Shown here: piece by piece, positions 18,311-27,638 of the stretch
Numbering within the stretch: position 1 is the stretch's first letter
How the letters are laid out: every line of letters begins with the position of its first letter
Source of the DNA: Gemmatimonadota bacterium
Lineage (GTDB): Bacteria; Gemmatimonadota; Gemmatimonadetes; Longimicrobiales; Gaopeijiaceae
NCBI GenBank assembly: GCA_022823145.1
Contig: JAJDXS010000007.1
Coordinates: forward strand, 39,713-103,712
Length of the DNA: 64,000 bases
Direction of reading: 5' to 3'
The notes under the pieces: generated by a model
What the model saw: only the letters and a program-made list of their open reading frames with translations
What the model was told of the DNA's origin: nothing
The model's database searches: none
Position numbers and translations under genes: made by a program

Positions 18311-19830
18311 CCGGTTCGCCCCGCGGCTGCCACCGTCGAGCTCCACCCTTCGGGGTGAGCCTCGAGCCGTTCGAGCGCCTCGCGCAGGACCACGAGCGCC
18401 AGATCGATCGTGTCGAGATGCGTCCGAAACGCCAGCGCCGCCATCCGCAGCATGAACTTGCCGCCGACCGTCGTGGAGGACAGGAAGATCCGACCGTCGC
18501 GGTGCGTCTCTTCGACGAGCGCCTGGTTGAACGCGTTCGCGCTGCCCGACTCGGGCACCCACCGGAAGGTCACTACGGTGAGATCCGGCTCCGGCCCCAA
18601 TTCGAAACCAAGCCTTCCGACCTCGCCGTGGAAGTACTTCGTGAGTTCCAGTTTCTCGCGCAGGCACGCCCGGAACGGCTCCTCACCGTGCAGGAGCAGC
18701 GGCAGCCAGACGCGCAATGCGCGGAAGTGCTTGGTCAGCTCCGGCGAAACCGCGGCGGGCGAGCGGCCTCCGCCTTCCGACTCCACCGTATCCTGCAGGT
18801 ACGCGGCGTAATAGGCGTGTGCGTCCTGCAGCGCATCGCGGTTCCGGACGAGGACGGCGCCCGTGCCGTATGGCAGGAACATGCTCTTGTGCGGGTCGAG
18901 CACCAGCGAGTCGGCGCGTTCCAGTCCGGCGAGCCGCGGCCGAAACTCATCGAGCAGGGCGAAGAAACCTCCGTACGCGGCGTCGACGTGGAACCAGAGA
19001 CCTTCGCGCCGGCAAATGTCGGCGATCCGGTCGAGCGGGTCGATGGCACCCGTGTCCGCCGTGCCCGCCGAGCCGAGAACGAGCCAGGGCTGCAACCCCT
19101 GCGCGCGATCCGCGGCGACGAGTTCGGAGAGCGACCGGGGGCACATGCGGAAGCCCTCGTCGACGGGGACGTCCCGGCGGACGGTTTCACCCATGCCGGC
19201 CACGCGGATCGCCTTGTGGAGGCACTGGTGAATGTGGGGGGTGGCGTACACGACGGCGCGATCGAAGTCGCGGGCCCGCAGCCCGGCCGCTTCCCGTGCC
19301 GCGACGATCGCGGTCAGACTCGCGATCGAACCGCCCGACGCGAGGTTGCCGTCGGCCGTCGGGGGGAAGCCGACGACACGGGCCATCCAGTCGAGGATCA
19401 TGTCCTCCATCTCGACGGATCCAGGGCCCACGAATCGGACGCCGGCGTATTCGTTCGTAACGGCGGCGAGGTAGTCGGCGAGTGACGACGCGTAGAGTCC
19501 GCCACCCGGGATGTATGCCAGGTGTCCCGGATGGGAGGGAAGGAGGCCAGGGCGCACGACGGATTCGTCGAACCGGCCGATGAGTTCCTCGATGGCATGG
19601 GGTCCGTCGCCCGCCCCGAGCTTTCGGATCTCCTCGACCGCCGACTTGTCGTGGCTGTAGGCCGGCTTTTTCGAGATGTCGCTCAGGAGGTGTTGTGCGA
19701 ACCCGTGCGCCGCGCGCATGAGCCGGTCGCGCTCACCCTCGTCGGGGTCAAGCGCCCGTGCCAGGCCCTCCAGTTCGAGAATCCGGGCCCGTGCCCGGCC
19801 TGAGTTGGGATGCATGGAGCTATCGATCAC
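18307..19830 (-). CDS. PLP-dependent group II (aromatic-type) amino-acid decarboxylase
   Basis: The 507-residue protein has the fold-type I decarboxylase layout. The substrate-loop region carries LPSHPGHLAYIPGGG, the PLP-stacking His is in TPHIHQCLHKA (His200), the pyridine-binding Asp in HVDAAYGG (Asp283) and the Schiff-base Lys in LDPHKSMFLPYG (Lys315). Group II members decarboxylate aromatic amino acids, glutamate or related compounds; some condense or oxidatively deaminate. The substrate cannot be fixed by eye, but the DPHK-S-M-F-L-P-Y-G motif is of the aromatic decarboxylase-like type. GTG 19830 overlaps the LanC-like stop by three bases; ATG 19815 is an alternative. No signal peptide, so cytoplasmic. 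Confidence 0.85.
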   Translation of the reverse strand: MIDSSMHPNSGRARARILELEGLARALDPDEGERDRLMRAAHGFAQHLLSDISKKPAYSHDKSAVEEIRKLGAGDGPHAIEELIGRFDESVVRPGLLPSHPGHLAYIPGGGLYASSLADYLAAVTNEYAGVRFVGPGSVEMEDMILDWMARVVGFPPTADGNLASGGSIASLTAIVAAREAAGLRARDFDRAVVYATPHIHQCLHKAIRVAGMGETVRRDVPVDEGFRMCPRSLSELVAADRAQGLQPWLVLGSAGTADTGAIDPLDRIADICRREGLWFHVDAAYGGFFALLDEFRPRLAGLERADSLVLDPHKSMFLPYGTGAVLVRNRDALQDAHAYYAAYLQDTVESEGGGRSPAAVSPELTKHFRALRVWLPLLLHGEEPFRACLREKLELTKYFHGEVGRLGFELGPEPDLTVVTFRWVPESGSANAFNQALVEETHRDGRIFLSSTTVGGKFMLRMAALAFRTHLDTIDLALVVLREALERLEAHPEGWSSTVAAAGRTG

Positions 19831-21218
19831 CAGGGATCATCGGGCAGTACCACGCGGGGTCCCTCGTCCCGCTCCTCCATCGCGTCCATGTGGAGAAAGT
19901 ACTTGCCGACCCCCGCCGCGCCCTGCATGTGGCCGGTCTGCGCGACGAGCAGGTCGGGCTGCACCCGGTGCTCGGACTGGATCCACTTGCGGCCCGCGCC
20001 TGCGGGGGTGTCGACGCTCGCGGCGCGGCCAAGCAGGTCGGCGTTGAGCCGGTCCACGAAGGCCCTGTACTCGTCGTTGCCGGTGGTCCGGTGCAGCGTC
20101 AGGAAGTGCTCGGCGGCGCCGGTGGTCCCGCAGCACTGGCTGATGTTCTCCCAGAACCCGGGGGTGCGGGTCTCGGGGATGCCGGTGGCCATGACCCCAC
20201 GGGCGCCGCGGGCGACCCAGGCGTACCACTCGGCGTCGCCGGTGATCTCGCCGAGCTGGTGGAAGAGCCGGTTGGTGCCGACCGGGCCGTGGCACCACGA
20301 CAGGTAGTAGAGATCTTCGCCGCCGGGACGGGAGTGGAAGAGGCGGTAGCCATCGCCCTGCGTGACCTGCGAGGTGAGGTAGCGGGCGCCGGCCAGCGCG
20401 GCGTCCAGGAAGTCGCGCTCCCCGGTGGCCCGGTGCAGGGTGGCCAGGAAGTACGCGATGCCGGCCGTGCCGTGCGAGAAGTTGGGCATCTCGCGCGCAT
20501 AGCCGGGCCACATGTCCCAGCGCAGGCCGTTCGAGGTCTCGATGGCGCGACCGAGGAGCCTCCTTCCCGCCCCCTCGGCCGCTTCCAGCGCGCCCCGGTG
20601 ACCGAGTGCGCGGTCGAGGTGGAGGAGGGCGAGCCCGGTGCCGGCGGTGCCGCTGATGATGTCGTTGGATTCGACCGCGTCGGCGCCGGAGCCCTGGGGC
20701 CACGCGATGCCCGCGCCGACCGTGCGGGCGCGGTCGACGAGGAGCTGGGTGGCGAGCCCGGCGTGGGACCGGTGCATGTCGAGATCGGTCGCGCGCCAGG
20801 TCTCGGTCAGAACGAATGCGATGCCGGCGAGGCCGGTGTACAGGCCGGCGCCGGGCACGTCCGAGAGGGTGGCGGCGAGGTGTGCCGCGCCTTCCACCGC
20901 GGCGTCGAGGTACTGCTGGTCGTCCGTGGCGTAGTGGAGCTCGAGGGCGAAGGGGAGGACGCCGGGGCCGTGTGTATAGAGTGTGTATCCGGTGGACTCA
21001 GGGTCCGTCGGGTCGGCGGGCCAGGTCGCGCCGCGCCCGGTACTGATGCGCGATGCGTCGAGCCAGTTCCAGGCCTCGATGGCGACCTGGAGGTGCGGGC
21101 GGTCGTGTTCGGCCAGCGCGCGCAGCAGGGCGGGGGAGAGCGCGAAGGCTGCGGCGGCGCCTGCCGAGCCGGAGAGGAACGAGCGGCGCGTGAGTACGTG
21201 GTCGCACACCTGGCACAT
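19827..21218 (-). CDS. Tat-exported LanC-like protein with Cys-Cys-Gly zinc motif
   Basis: The 463-residue protein opens with a twin-arginine signal (TRRSFLSGSAGAAAA) and then forms an alpha/alpha toroid of LanC type: repeated G-x-x-G turns YTGLAG (128-132), ISGTAG (188-193), NFSHGTAG (247-253) and GHMQGAAG (429-436). The LanC base-like His is His249. The zinc ligands expected from NisC/LANCL1 are present as SWCHG (Cys309) and QCCG (Cys362-Cys363); the usual Cys-His-Gly is Cys-Cys-Gly here. No dehydratase and no lanthipeptide precursor is nearby, so a lantibiotic role is unsupported. It sits 1 bp after the amidohydrolase stop and overlaps the decarboxylase start, so it is cotranscribed with both. 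Export of a LanC-like protein to the periplasm is unusual. Confidence 0.85.
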   Translation of the reverse strand: MCQVCDHVLTRRSFLSGSAGAAAAFALSPALLRALAEHDRPHLQVAIEAWNWLDASRISTGRGATWPADPTDPESTGYTLYTHGPGVLPFALELHYATDDQQYLDAAVEGAAHLAATLSDVPGAGLYTGLAGIAFVLTETWRATDLDMHRSHAGLATQLLVDRARTVGAGIAWPQGSGADAVESNDIISGTAGTGLALLHLDRALGHRGALEAAEGAGRRLLGRAIETSNGLRWDMWPGYAREMPNFSHGTAGIAYFLATLHRATGERDFLDAALAGARYLTSQVTQGDGYRLFHSRPGGEDLYYLSWCHGPVGTNRLFHQLGEITGDAEWYAWVARGARGVMATGIPETRTPGFWENISQCCGTTGAAEHFLTLHRTTGNDEYRAFVDRLNADLLGRAASVDTPAGAGRKWIQSEHRVQPDLLVAQTGHMQGAAGVGKYFLHMDAMEERDEGPRVVLPDDPW

Positions 21219-21219
21219 G

Positions 21220-24200
21220 TCAGCTGCCTCCCACTCCGGGCAGCGCGCCAGGCTCGTCGTCCCACCACCACATCGGCCCGACCTCGCGGTCGCCCGGGTA
21301 TTGCTCGGCGAGCGTCTCGGCGTCGAAGAGGCGCCCGTTCATCATCACCATCGCGATCCGGTTGGTGTTGCGGATGTCGTCGAGCGGGTTGGCGTCCAGG
21401 ATGACCAGGTCTGCCAGCTTGCCGGTCTCGATCGTGCCCAGGTCCTCGTCGAGCCCGATCGCCTCGGCGCCCAGGATCGTGGCCATGCGCAGCGCGTCGA
21501 GTTCGCCGATGCCGCCTGCCGCCATGGCCCACAGCTCCCAGTGATACCCCAGCCCCTGGAGCTGCCCGTGGCTGCCGACGCCCGCGCGGCCCCCCGCCTC
21601 GACCAGGTCCTTCACGAAGACCGCGTGGTCGGCGAACACGTGCTCCTCGTCGCGGAACCACTGGGCACGGCGGCGCGTGCCCGAGTCGATCACCGAGTGG
21701 GGGACGAAGCGGCGGAGCTTCTCGTCGTCGTGCGGGTTCTCCCGGCTGAAGAAGTAGTTCTCGGCCCAGGGCCCGCCGTAGGAGACGAGCAGGGTCGGGC
21801 TGTAGGCGCGCCGGGTGGCCACGAAAATCCGGACATAATCTTCGTAGACCGGGTAAATCGGGATCGAATGCTCCAGCCCCGGGTACCCGTCGATGGTCTC
21901 GTTCAGGTTCTGGCGGAGGTTGAGCGACCCCTCGGTCGTGGGCATCAGCCCCAGTTCGCGGGCCGCCATGATGATCCACTGGCGCTGCTGGCGATTCCCC
22001 GCGACGTACATCTTGATCGTCTTCGTGTCGAAGTAGTTCGCGTACTTGGACATGATGTCGCGCGCCTCGTCCTCGGAGTCGATCATGTGCTGCCAGAAGA
22101 CGCCGGGGCCGGTCGAGTAGACGCGCGGTCCGACCAGGTCGCCGGTGCGGACGAGGTCTGCGTAGCTGAGCACGTCGGTGGTGCCGGTCTGCGGGTCGCG
22201 CGTGGTGGTGACGCCGTACGCGAGGTTGGCGAGGTACGGCCAGACATCGGCGCGGTGCAGGTTGCGTGCGGGCCGCATGTGCGCGTGCGTGTCCACGAAG
22301 CCGGGCACGATGGTCTTGCCGGAGACGTCGATGACACGGGCGTCGGACGGGATGTCGAGGGAGCCGGAAGGGCCGACCGCGGCGATGCGGTTGTCGCGGA
22401 CCAGGATGTCGCCCCGCTCGATCGTCCCCGCGCCGGCCACGGTCACCACGCGCGCGCCGCTCAGCAGCGCGGTTCCGCGCGGAATATCACGCTCGGCCTG
22501 AATGTTGATCCACACCTCGACGGGCGTGTAGCCCTCGTCGTCCTCGTCGGGGTCTTCGCCCTCTTCTCCCACCTCTTCCTCTTCGGCCTCAGCGGCCTCC
22601 TCGGCCTCCTGCGCCTCCTCGAATGCCTCGGCCGCATCCAGGTCGTAGGTGAAGAACGCGCGGCCCAGCGACCAGTGCACGGCGCGCCCGCTCGCGGCCC
22701 ACGCGGGGAATTCGCCGCCCATGTCCGTGAGGCGGCGGGCGGGCATGGCGGCGCGGTCGGGATTGCCGACGTTGATGAGCGGGGCATCGCCGCCGACCAT
22801 CGGCACGGTTGCGGTATAGATCTGCCCCTCGATCAGCGCCATGATCTGGTCGCCCTGCGGGGCCATGCGCAGCACGGACGGGGTGAGCGCGTTCTGGGAA
22901 CCCGGTGGCGTGGCGCCGCGGATGCGCACGTGTTCGCGCTCGTCGGTGCCGTCCCAGCGGATCGAGACCAGCATGTCCTGGCCGCTCTGGAAATGGATGC
23001 GGTCGCCCGAGCCGGCCGTGAAGTGGGGTCCCCGGCGTCCGTCGACCGGCGCGACCAGCGTGGCGGCGCCCGGCCCGTCGCCGTCGGCCACCCAGACGAT
23101 CTCGCCGGGCTGCGGCGCGCCCGACCCGAACCCGCCCGCCGACTCCTGGAAGTCACGCGCGTAGCTGCGCAGCGCCACGATGCGGTCGCCCGCGGGGGAC
23201 CACGCCGGCGTGATGTAGACCGCGCCGCGCTCGGTCAGCCGTACCGGCGAATCGCCGCCGGCCGCGCGGACCTTGTGGAGGTGGCCGGCCTCGCCGTCCC
23301 AGGTGGCGTAGGCGATCCAGTCGCCGTTCGGGGACCAGGCGGGGTAGTGCTCGGAGTGCTCGTCGGCGGTGAGGCGCCGGGGTTCGGTGCCGTCGGCGTT
23401 GGCGACCCAGAGGCGGTCCAGCGCCGTGAACGCGATCCGGGAGCCGTCGGGCGAGGGCGCGGCGTCGCGGATCTGGCGCACGGTGAAGGTGGGAGTGTCC
23501 TCGATCGGGTAGTCGAATTCGACGAGCGGCCCGAGTTCGAGGTCGTACTGGACGCGGAAGGGGATCTCCTCCGCACCGCCGTCCACGACGTCCAGCTTCC
23601 AGATCCTGCCGCCGTAGCTGGCCACGAGATGGCCCGAGTCGGGTGTGAACGACATGCCGGGCAGCACGTCGAGGGTGCCGCGCGACTCCTGGTCGTCGTG
23701 CTGCACGGGGTACGCCAGCCAGCGCTCACCGCCCGACTCGAGGTCGCGGATGATCAGCCCCGTGCGGGCGTCGTGCCGGGTGCCGTAGACGAGCCAGCGC
23801 CCGTCGGGGGAAGGGGTGGGGCGGATGCCCGAGCCGTACCGCGACGTACGCGTGTAGGTCTCGCCGGTCTCGCGGTCGTACACGGCGAGCTGGTACTGCG
23901 GGAACTGCGCGTTGTAGGTCCAGTCGCCTGTCCGCCGCGCATGCCAGATGTAGCGGCCGGTCGCATCGAACGCGGCCCCGAGGGTCTTGAGGTTGTCGGG
24001 CTCGTCGATCAACTGGACGCCGGAGCCGCCGTCTACGTGGTGCAGCCACAGCTTCGGCAGGCCGCCGCCGCGAAAGCCGCCCTTCGACGACACGACGTAC
24101 TCCCCGTCGGGCGCCCAGTCCGGCGACTCGGTGCGATTGGCCCCGCCCGTGGTGACCTGCGTGGTGTCGGATCCGTCCAGCGACATGATCCAGACGTTCT

Positions 24201-24522
24201 GTCCCCCGCTCCGATCCGAAGTGAAAACGATCCGCGTCCCGTCGGGCGAAAACCGCGGCTGTGCGTCGAAGGCCATCCCCGACGTCAGCTGCGTCGCGTC
24301 CCCCCCGGTGATCGGCACCGTGAAGAGATCGCCGAGGTGGTCGAAGACGATCGTCTGCCCGTCGGGACTCACGTCCAGCGAGATCCAGGACCCGACGGTC
24401 ATGTCAATTGCGAGGGTGCGGTCGGGTTGGAGGGGGAGGTCGGCGTCCCCGTCGCTGCCGGAGTCCTGGGCGAGGAGGCCGGTGGGGACAAGGAGTGCGG
24501 CGGCGAGGAGAGGGGTCCGCAT
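21220..24522 (-). CDS. Exported amidohydrolase with N-terminal PD40/TolB-like propeller
   Basis: The 1100-residue protein has a cleavable signal (LLAAALLVPTGLLAQ), then a long run of PD40 beta-propeller repeats (about 30-640: SPDGQTIVFDHLGDLF, FSPDGTRIVFTSDRSGGQNV, WSPNGDWIAYATWDG), an acidic linker (about 670-700) and a C-terminal amidohydrolase barrel with the metal-binding DTHAHMRPAR (about 745) and GKLADLVILDANPL at the end. This fusion is widespread in exported hydrolases; a cyclic imide, hydantoin or isoaspartyl-type amide is a plausible substrate class, but none is proven. ATG 24522 follows AGGAAGG. It is the first gene of the operon running down to the permease at 16535. Confidence 0.88.
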   Translation of the reverse strand: MRTPLLAAALLVPTGLLAQDSGSDGDADLPLQPDRTLAIDMTVGSWISLDVSPDGQTIVFDHLGDLFTVPITGGDATQLTSGMAFDAQPRFSPDGTRIVFTSDRSGGQNVWIMSLDGSDTTQVTTGGANRTESPDWAPDGEYVVSSKGGFRGGGLPKLWLHHVDGGSGVQLIDEPDNLKTLGAAFDATGRYIWHARRTGDWTYNAQFPQYQLAVYDRETGETYTRTSRYGSGIRPTPSPDGRWLVYGTRHDARTGLIIRDLESGGERWLAYPVQHDDQESRGTLDVLPGMSFTPDSGHLVASYGGRIWKLDVVDGGAEEIPFRVQYDLELGPLVEFDYPIEDTPTFTVRQIRDAAPSPDGSRIAFTALDRLWVANADGTEPRRLTADEHSEHYPAWSPNGDWIAYATWDGEAGHLHKVRAAGGDSPVRLTERGAVYITPAWSPAGDRIVALRSYARDFQESAGGFGSGAPQPGEIVWVADGDGPGAATLVAPVDGRRGPHFTAGSGDRIHFQSGQDMLVSIRWDGTDEREHVRIRGATPPGSQNALTPSVLRMAPQGDQIMALIEGQIYTATVPMVGGDAPLINVGNPDRAAMPARRLTDMGGEFPAWAASGRAVHWSLGRAFFTYDLDAAEAFEEAQEAEEAAEAEEEEVGEEGEDPDEDDEGYTPVEVWINIQAERDIPRGTALLSGARVVTVAGAGTIERGDILVRDNRIAAVGPSGSLDIPSDARVIDVSGKTIVPGFVDTHAHMRPARNLHRADVWPYLANLAYGVTTTRDPQTGTTDVLSYADLVRTGDLVGPRVYSTGPGVFWQHMIDSEDEARDIMSKYANYFDTKTIKMYVAGNRQQRQWIIMAARELGLMPTTEGSLNLRQNLNETIDGYPGLEHSIPIYPVYEDYVRIFVATRRAYSPTLLVSYGGPWAENYFFSRENPHDDEKLRRFVPHSVIDSGTRRRAQWFRDEEHVFADHAVFVKDLVEAGGRAGVGSHGQLQGLGYHWELWAMAAGGIGELDALRMATILGAEAIGLDEDLGTIETGKLADLVILDANPLDDIRNTNRIAMVMMNGRLFDAETLAEQYPGDREVGPMWWWDDEPGALPGVGGS

Positions 24523-24641
24523 GGTCTTGCTGCCTTCCTGATTGCACGTGGCTCGGCTGTACTCGCGGCGGGCGCGCGCCGCGGCGTAATATGCGGGCGT
24601 GAGTCGTTGCGCGGCTACCTTTCGCAGGTGCTGATACCCCA

Positions 24642-25046
24642 ATGAGCGATCTGGCTCTCTACCGCCTCTACGACGTCTTCTTGGTCGTCTTCCACACGGC
24701 GCTGATCGGGTTCAACGTGCTCGGTTGGGCCTGGCGGCGAACCCGCAGGTTCCACCTTGTCACCATCGGCGCGACCCTGCTTTCCTGGTTCGGGCTGGGC
24801 GCGGTCTACGGTTGGGGGTACTGTCCGCTCACGGACTGGCACTGGCGGATCAAGCTGATGCTGGGAGAGACCGATCTGCCCGGGTCGTGGATCAAGTACT
24901 ACCTGGACCGGATCACGGGATTGGACTGGAGCCCGGTGGTGGTCGACTCGCTCGTGGTGGGTACCGCGCTCGGGGCTCTCGGGCTTTCGGTGGTGCTCAA
25001 CCTCAGGGATCGGCGTCGGTCGGGCGCGTCAGCCGCAGCGCCCTGA
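24642..25046 (+). CDS. DUF2784 family small membrane protein
   Basis: The 134-residue protein has three to four membrane helices and the conserved cluster GYCPLTDWHWRIKLMLGE typical of DUF2784, whose Cys-Pro-Leu-Thr-x-x-x-x-W block follows the third helix. It ends in a basic cytoplasmic tail. No function is known for the family. It is divergent from the amidohydrolase gene (119 bp between starts) and precedes the S10 peptidase gene by 110 bp. Confidence 0.75.
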   Translation: MSDLALYRLYDVFLVVFHTALIGFNVLGWAWRRTRRFHLVTIGATLLSWFGLGAVYGWGYCPLTDWHWRIKLMLGETDLPGSWIKYYLDRITGLDWSPVVVDSLVVGTALGALGLSVVLNLRDRRRSGASAAAP

Positions 25047-25156
25047 TGTGTCATCGGGTCGGCGCGCACACCGCACGGCTTCGCCTCGCTGGCACGACGC
25101 CGCCGGCGGACCGATACTACCGGCGGCGCACATTCCAACAACAGAGGAGATGACAG

Positions 25157-26683
25157 GTGACGAAGACCCGGTTCGCGTTCGTTGGGGCCCTCATGCTGCT
25201 TGCCAGCGTCCCCGCCCACGCCCAGGAGGCCGATTCCGCCGCGGATCCGGCCCGCTGGGAAACCAGCCACTCGATCGTGATCGGGGGGGAGACGGTCGAA
25301 TACGACGCGGTCGTCGCGGGCACCACCCTGACCAACGACAGCGGCGATCCCGCCGCCGAGCTCTGGTATACGGCCTACTTCCGCACCAACGGGGTCCCGT
25401 CGCGGCAGCGGTCGGTCGTGTTCTCCTACAACGGGGGACCGGGGTCGGCGTCCTTCTGGCTTCACATGGGGATCATGGGACCGCGGCGGGTGGTGACGCC
25501 GGACGTGGGCCCGCAGGGAGCGCCCCCCTATCCGCTCGAGGACAACGCCTACACCATCCTCGACATCGCAGACATCGTGATGGTCGATCCGATCGGGACC
25601 GGGTTCAGCCACCTCCTCGGAGATACGCCGGGCTCGGACTACTGGGGCATCGACGAGGACGCACGCTCGCTTACCCAGTTCATCCGGCGCTTCCTGAGCG
25701 AGTACGACCGGTGGAACTCGCCCCGCTACCTCCTCGGCGAGAGCTACGGCACCACACGCTCGGCCGTGCTGGCGAGCCACCTGCAGCGGACCAACATCGA
25801 CCTGAACGGCATCGTGCTGGTTTCGTCGGTGCTGCAGTTCAACACGATCCAGTTCGCGCCGGGAGACGACCTGCCATACATCGTCAATCTGCCGTCGTAC
25901 GCGATCACGGCGCGCTATCTGGACGCGCTGCCGGGCGAGAACCCGCCCGACCTGGAAGCCTTCATGGCCGAGGTGGAGGAATGGTCGCTCACCGAATACG
26001 CCACCGCGTTGCTGGCGGGCGGGACGCTCGATTCGGACACCCGGGCCCGCGTGATCGACCGGATGCACCGCTACACCGGGCTCAGCCACGACTATATCGA
26101 CAAGTCGGACCTGCGCGTCACCGCTCCGGCCTTCGAAGCGGAGCTGCTGCGCGACCAAGGGCGGATCGTCGGGCGTCTCGACGCACGGTTCACCGGCCCG
26201 GCGGGCGACCTGCTGGGTGGACGGCCTTCGCACGATCCGCAGTCGACCGCGATCAGTTCGGCGTACACCTCTGCCTTCAACAGCTACGTGCGCGACGAAC
26301 TCGGCTACGACGGCGACCGGGAATACGTGCCCAGCGGTGGCACCCGCAACTGGAACTGGGGCCGGCAGGGCGGCAGCGCTTTCGTCCGCGGCGGCGGCAC
26401 ACCCAACGTCGCCCCGGACCTGGCCAACGCGATGAAGCGGAATCCCAGGCTCGAAGTCCTTCTCATCAACGGGATCTACGACCTGGCAACGCCCTATTTC
26501 GCGGCCGTATGGACCATGGACCGCATGGGCCTGCCCCCCGATCTGCGCGACAACATCGAGCGGTCCGACTTCGCTGCCGGACACATGATGTACGTGGAGC
26601 AGTCGCTGCTGCCGCAGTGGAAGGAGACGCTGGACCGCTTCATCCTGCGGACATCGGGCCGGTCCGTTCCCGTTTCCGACTAG
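25157..26683 (+). CDS. S10-family serine carboxypeptidase, exported
   Basis: The 508-residue protein has a signal peptide (FVGALMLLASVPAHA) and an alpha/beta-hydrolase body of peptidase S10 type. The oxyanion motif NGGPGSAS is at about 93-100, the nucleophile in LGESYGT is Ser196, the acid is in NGIYDLATP (about 440) and the base in AAGHMMY (about 475). S10 enzymes remove C-terminal residues from peptides at acidic pH; bacterial members are periplasmic or secreted. GTG 25157 follows AGAGGAG with good spacing. Confidence 0.88.
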   Translation: MTKTRFAFVGALMLLASVPAHAQEADSAADPARWETSHSIVIGGETVEYDAVVAGTTLTNDSGDPAAELWYTAYFRTNGVPSRQRSVVFSYNGGPGSASFWLHMGIMGPRRVVTPDVGPQGAPPYPLEDNAYTILDIADIVMVDPIGTGFSHLLGDTPGSDYWGIDEDARSLTQFIRRFLSEYDRWNSPRYLLGESYGTTRSAVLASHLQRTNIDLNGIVLVSSVLQFNTIQFAPGDDLPYIVNLPSYAITARYLDALPGENPPDLEAFMAEVEEWSLTEYATALLAGGTLDSDTRARVIDRMHRYTGLSHDYIDKSDLRVTAPAFEAELLRDQGRIVGRLDARFTGPAGDLLGGRPSHDPQSTAISSAYTSAFNSYVRDELGYDGDREYVPSGGTRNWNWGRQGGSAFVRGGGTPNVAPDLANAMKRNPRLEVLLINGIYDLATPYFAAVWTMDRMGLPPDLRDNIERSDFAAGHMMYVEQSLLPQWKETLDRFILRTSGRSVPVSD

Positions 26684-26762
26684 CACCCGGCAATCGGAGC
26701 AGCCGGCAGCGGTGGCGCGGCCCCCGCGCTGACGCACCGCCGGACCGGACCCGACCAGGCCC

Positions 26763-27638
26763 GTGTCGCTGACCGCGCTCGCCCTCGTGACCGCCGCCGG
26801 ACTGATGCATGCCCTGTGGAACCTCGTCCTCAAGCGATCCTCCGCACGGCTCCTGGTCACCACATGGGCGCTGCTCGCGGGCGCCGCGATCTTTTCGCCG
26901 ATGCTCTTGCGGGAATGGCCGCCACCGCCGCAGGTATGGCCGTTCGCGTGCGCCAGCGCGCTGGTGCTGCTGGTCTACTACACCTGCCTGGCAAAAGCCT
27001 ACGAGCGCGGCGATTTCTCGCTGGTCTACCCGGTCGCGCGGGGCACCGCGCCCGCCATGCTGGCCCTGTGGGCGATCGTGTTCCTGGGCGAGCGCCCTTC
27101 GGCGTTCGGCTACATCGGGATCGCGGCGATTCTGGCGGGGTTGGTGGTGCTGGGCGCGGCGCCGCTCTGGACGAGGCGGCATCGAGCTCGCGACCTGCCG
27201 ACCACGCTGCGGACGCACGCACGCGGATCGGGCATTGCATTCCTCGTGGCGTTTCTCATCTCGGTGTACTCGGCCGTGGACGGTGCCGCGGTGAGACACT
27301 GGACGCCCGTCCCGTATCTGGTCCTGACCTTCGGAATCTCCGGCCTGGTCCTGATACCGCTTCTCGCGCTTCGTGAAGGAACGCGCGTGTTCCGCGTCGT
27401 GCGCACCCACACCGTCCCCATCGCGGTGATCGCCGTGATGATGCTGGGAGCCTATTCGCTGGTGCTGCGCGCCTTTCAGATCGCGCCGATCAGCTACGCG
27501 GGGGCGGGCCGCGAAATCGGCATCGTCTTCGGCGCGCTGGCGGGCTGGCTGGTGCTGGGCGAGCAGTTCGGCGGTGTGCGCACGGCGGGCGCCGCCCTGG
27601 TGTTCGTCGGGATCCTCGTGCTGGCGGTGGCCGGATGA
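26763..27638 (+). CDS. EamA/DMT-family transporter
   Basis: The 291-residue protein contains ten membrane helices formed by two EamA repeats (1-130 and about 150-290). The first repeat shows MHALWNLVLKRSS and AKAYERGDFSLVYPVARGTAPAMLALWA, the typical end of the first repeat; the second has the equivalent FQIAPISYAGAGREIG. The family exports amino acids, nucleotide sugars or drugs. The substrate is unknown. The stop overlaps the GNAT start by four bases (ATGA), linking the two in translation. Confidence 0.85.
   Translation: MSLTALALVTAAGLMHALWNLVLKRSSARLLVTTWALLAGAAIFSPMLLREWPPPPQVWPFACASALVLLVYYTCLAKAYERGDFSLVYPVARGTAPAMLALWAIVFLGERPSAFGYIGIAAILAGLVVLGAAPLWTRRHRARDLPTTLRTHARGSGIAFLVAFLISVYSAVDGAAVRHWTPVPYLVLTFGISGLVLIPLLALREGTRVFRVVRTHTVPIAVIAVMMLGAYSLVLRAFQIAPISYAGAGREIGIVFGALAGWLVLGEQFGGVRTAGAALVFVGILVLAVAG

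Noticed and set aside
19827..21218. Lantibiotic biosynthesis cluster
   Set aside because: No LanB/LanM dehydratase, precursor peptide or exporter protease is present, and the LanC-like protein is Tat-exported.
20983..24645. Plus-strand open frame of 1220 codons opposite the amidohydrolase
   Set aside because: High G+C removes stops in the antisense frame; no motif or ribosome-binding site, and the minus strand encodes recognised enzymes.
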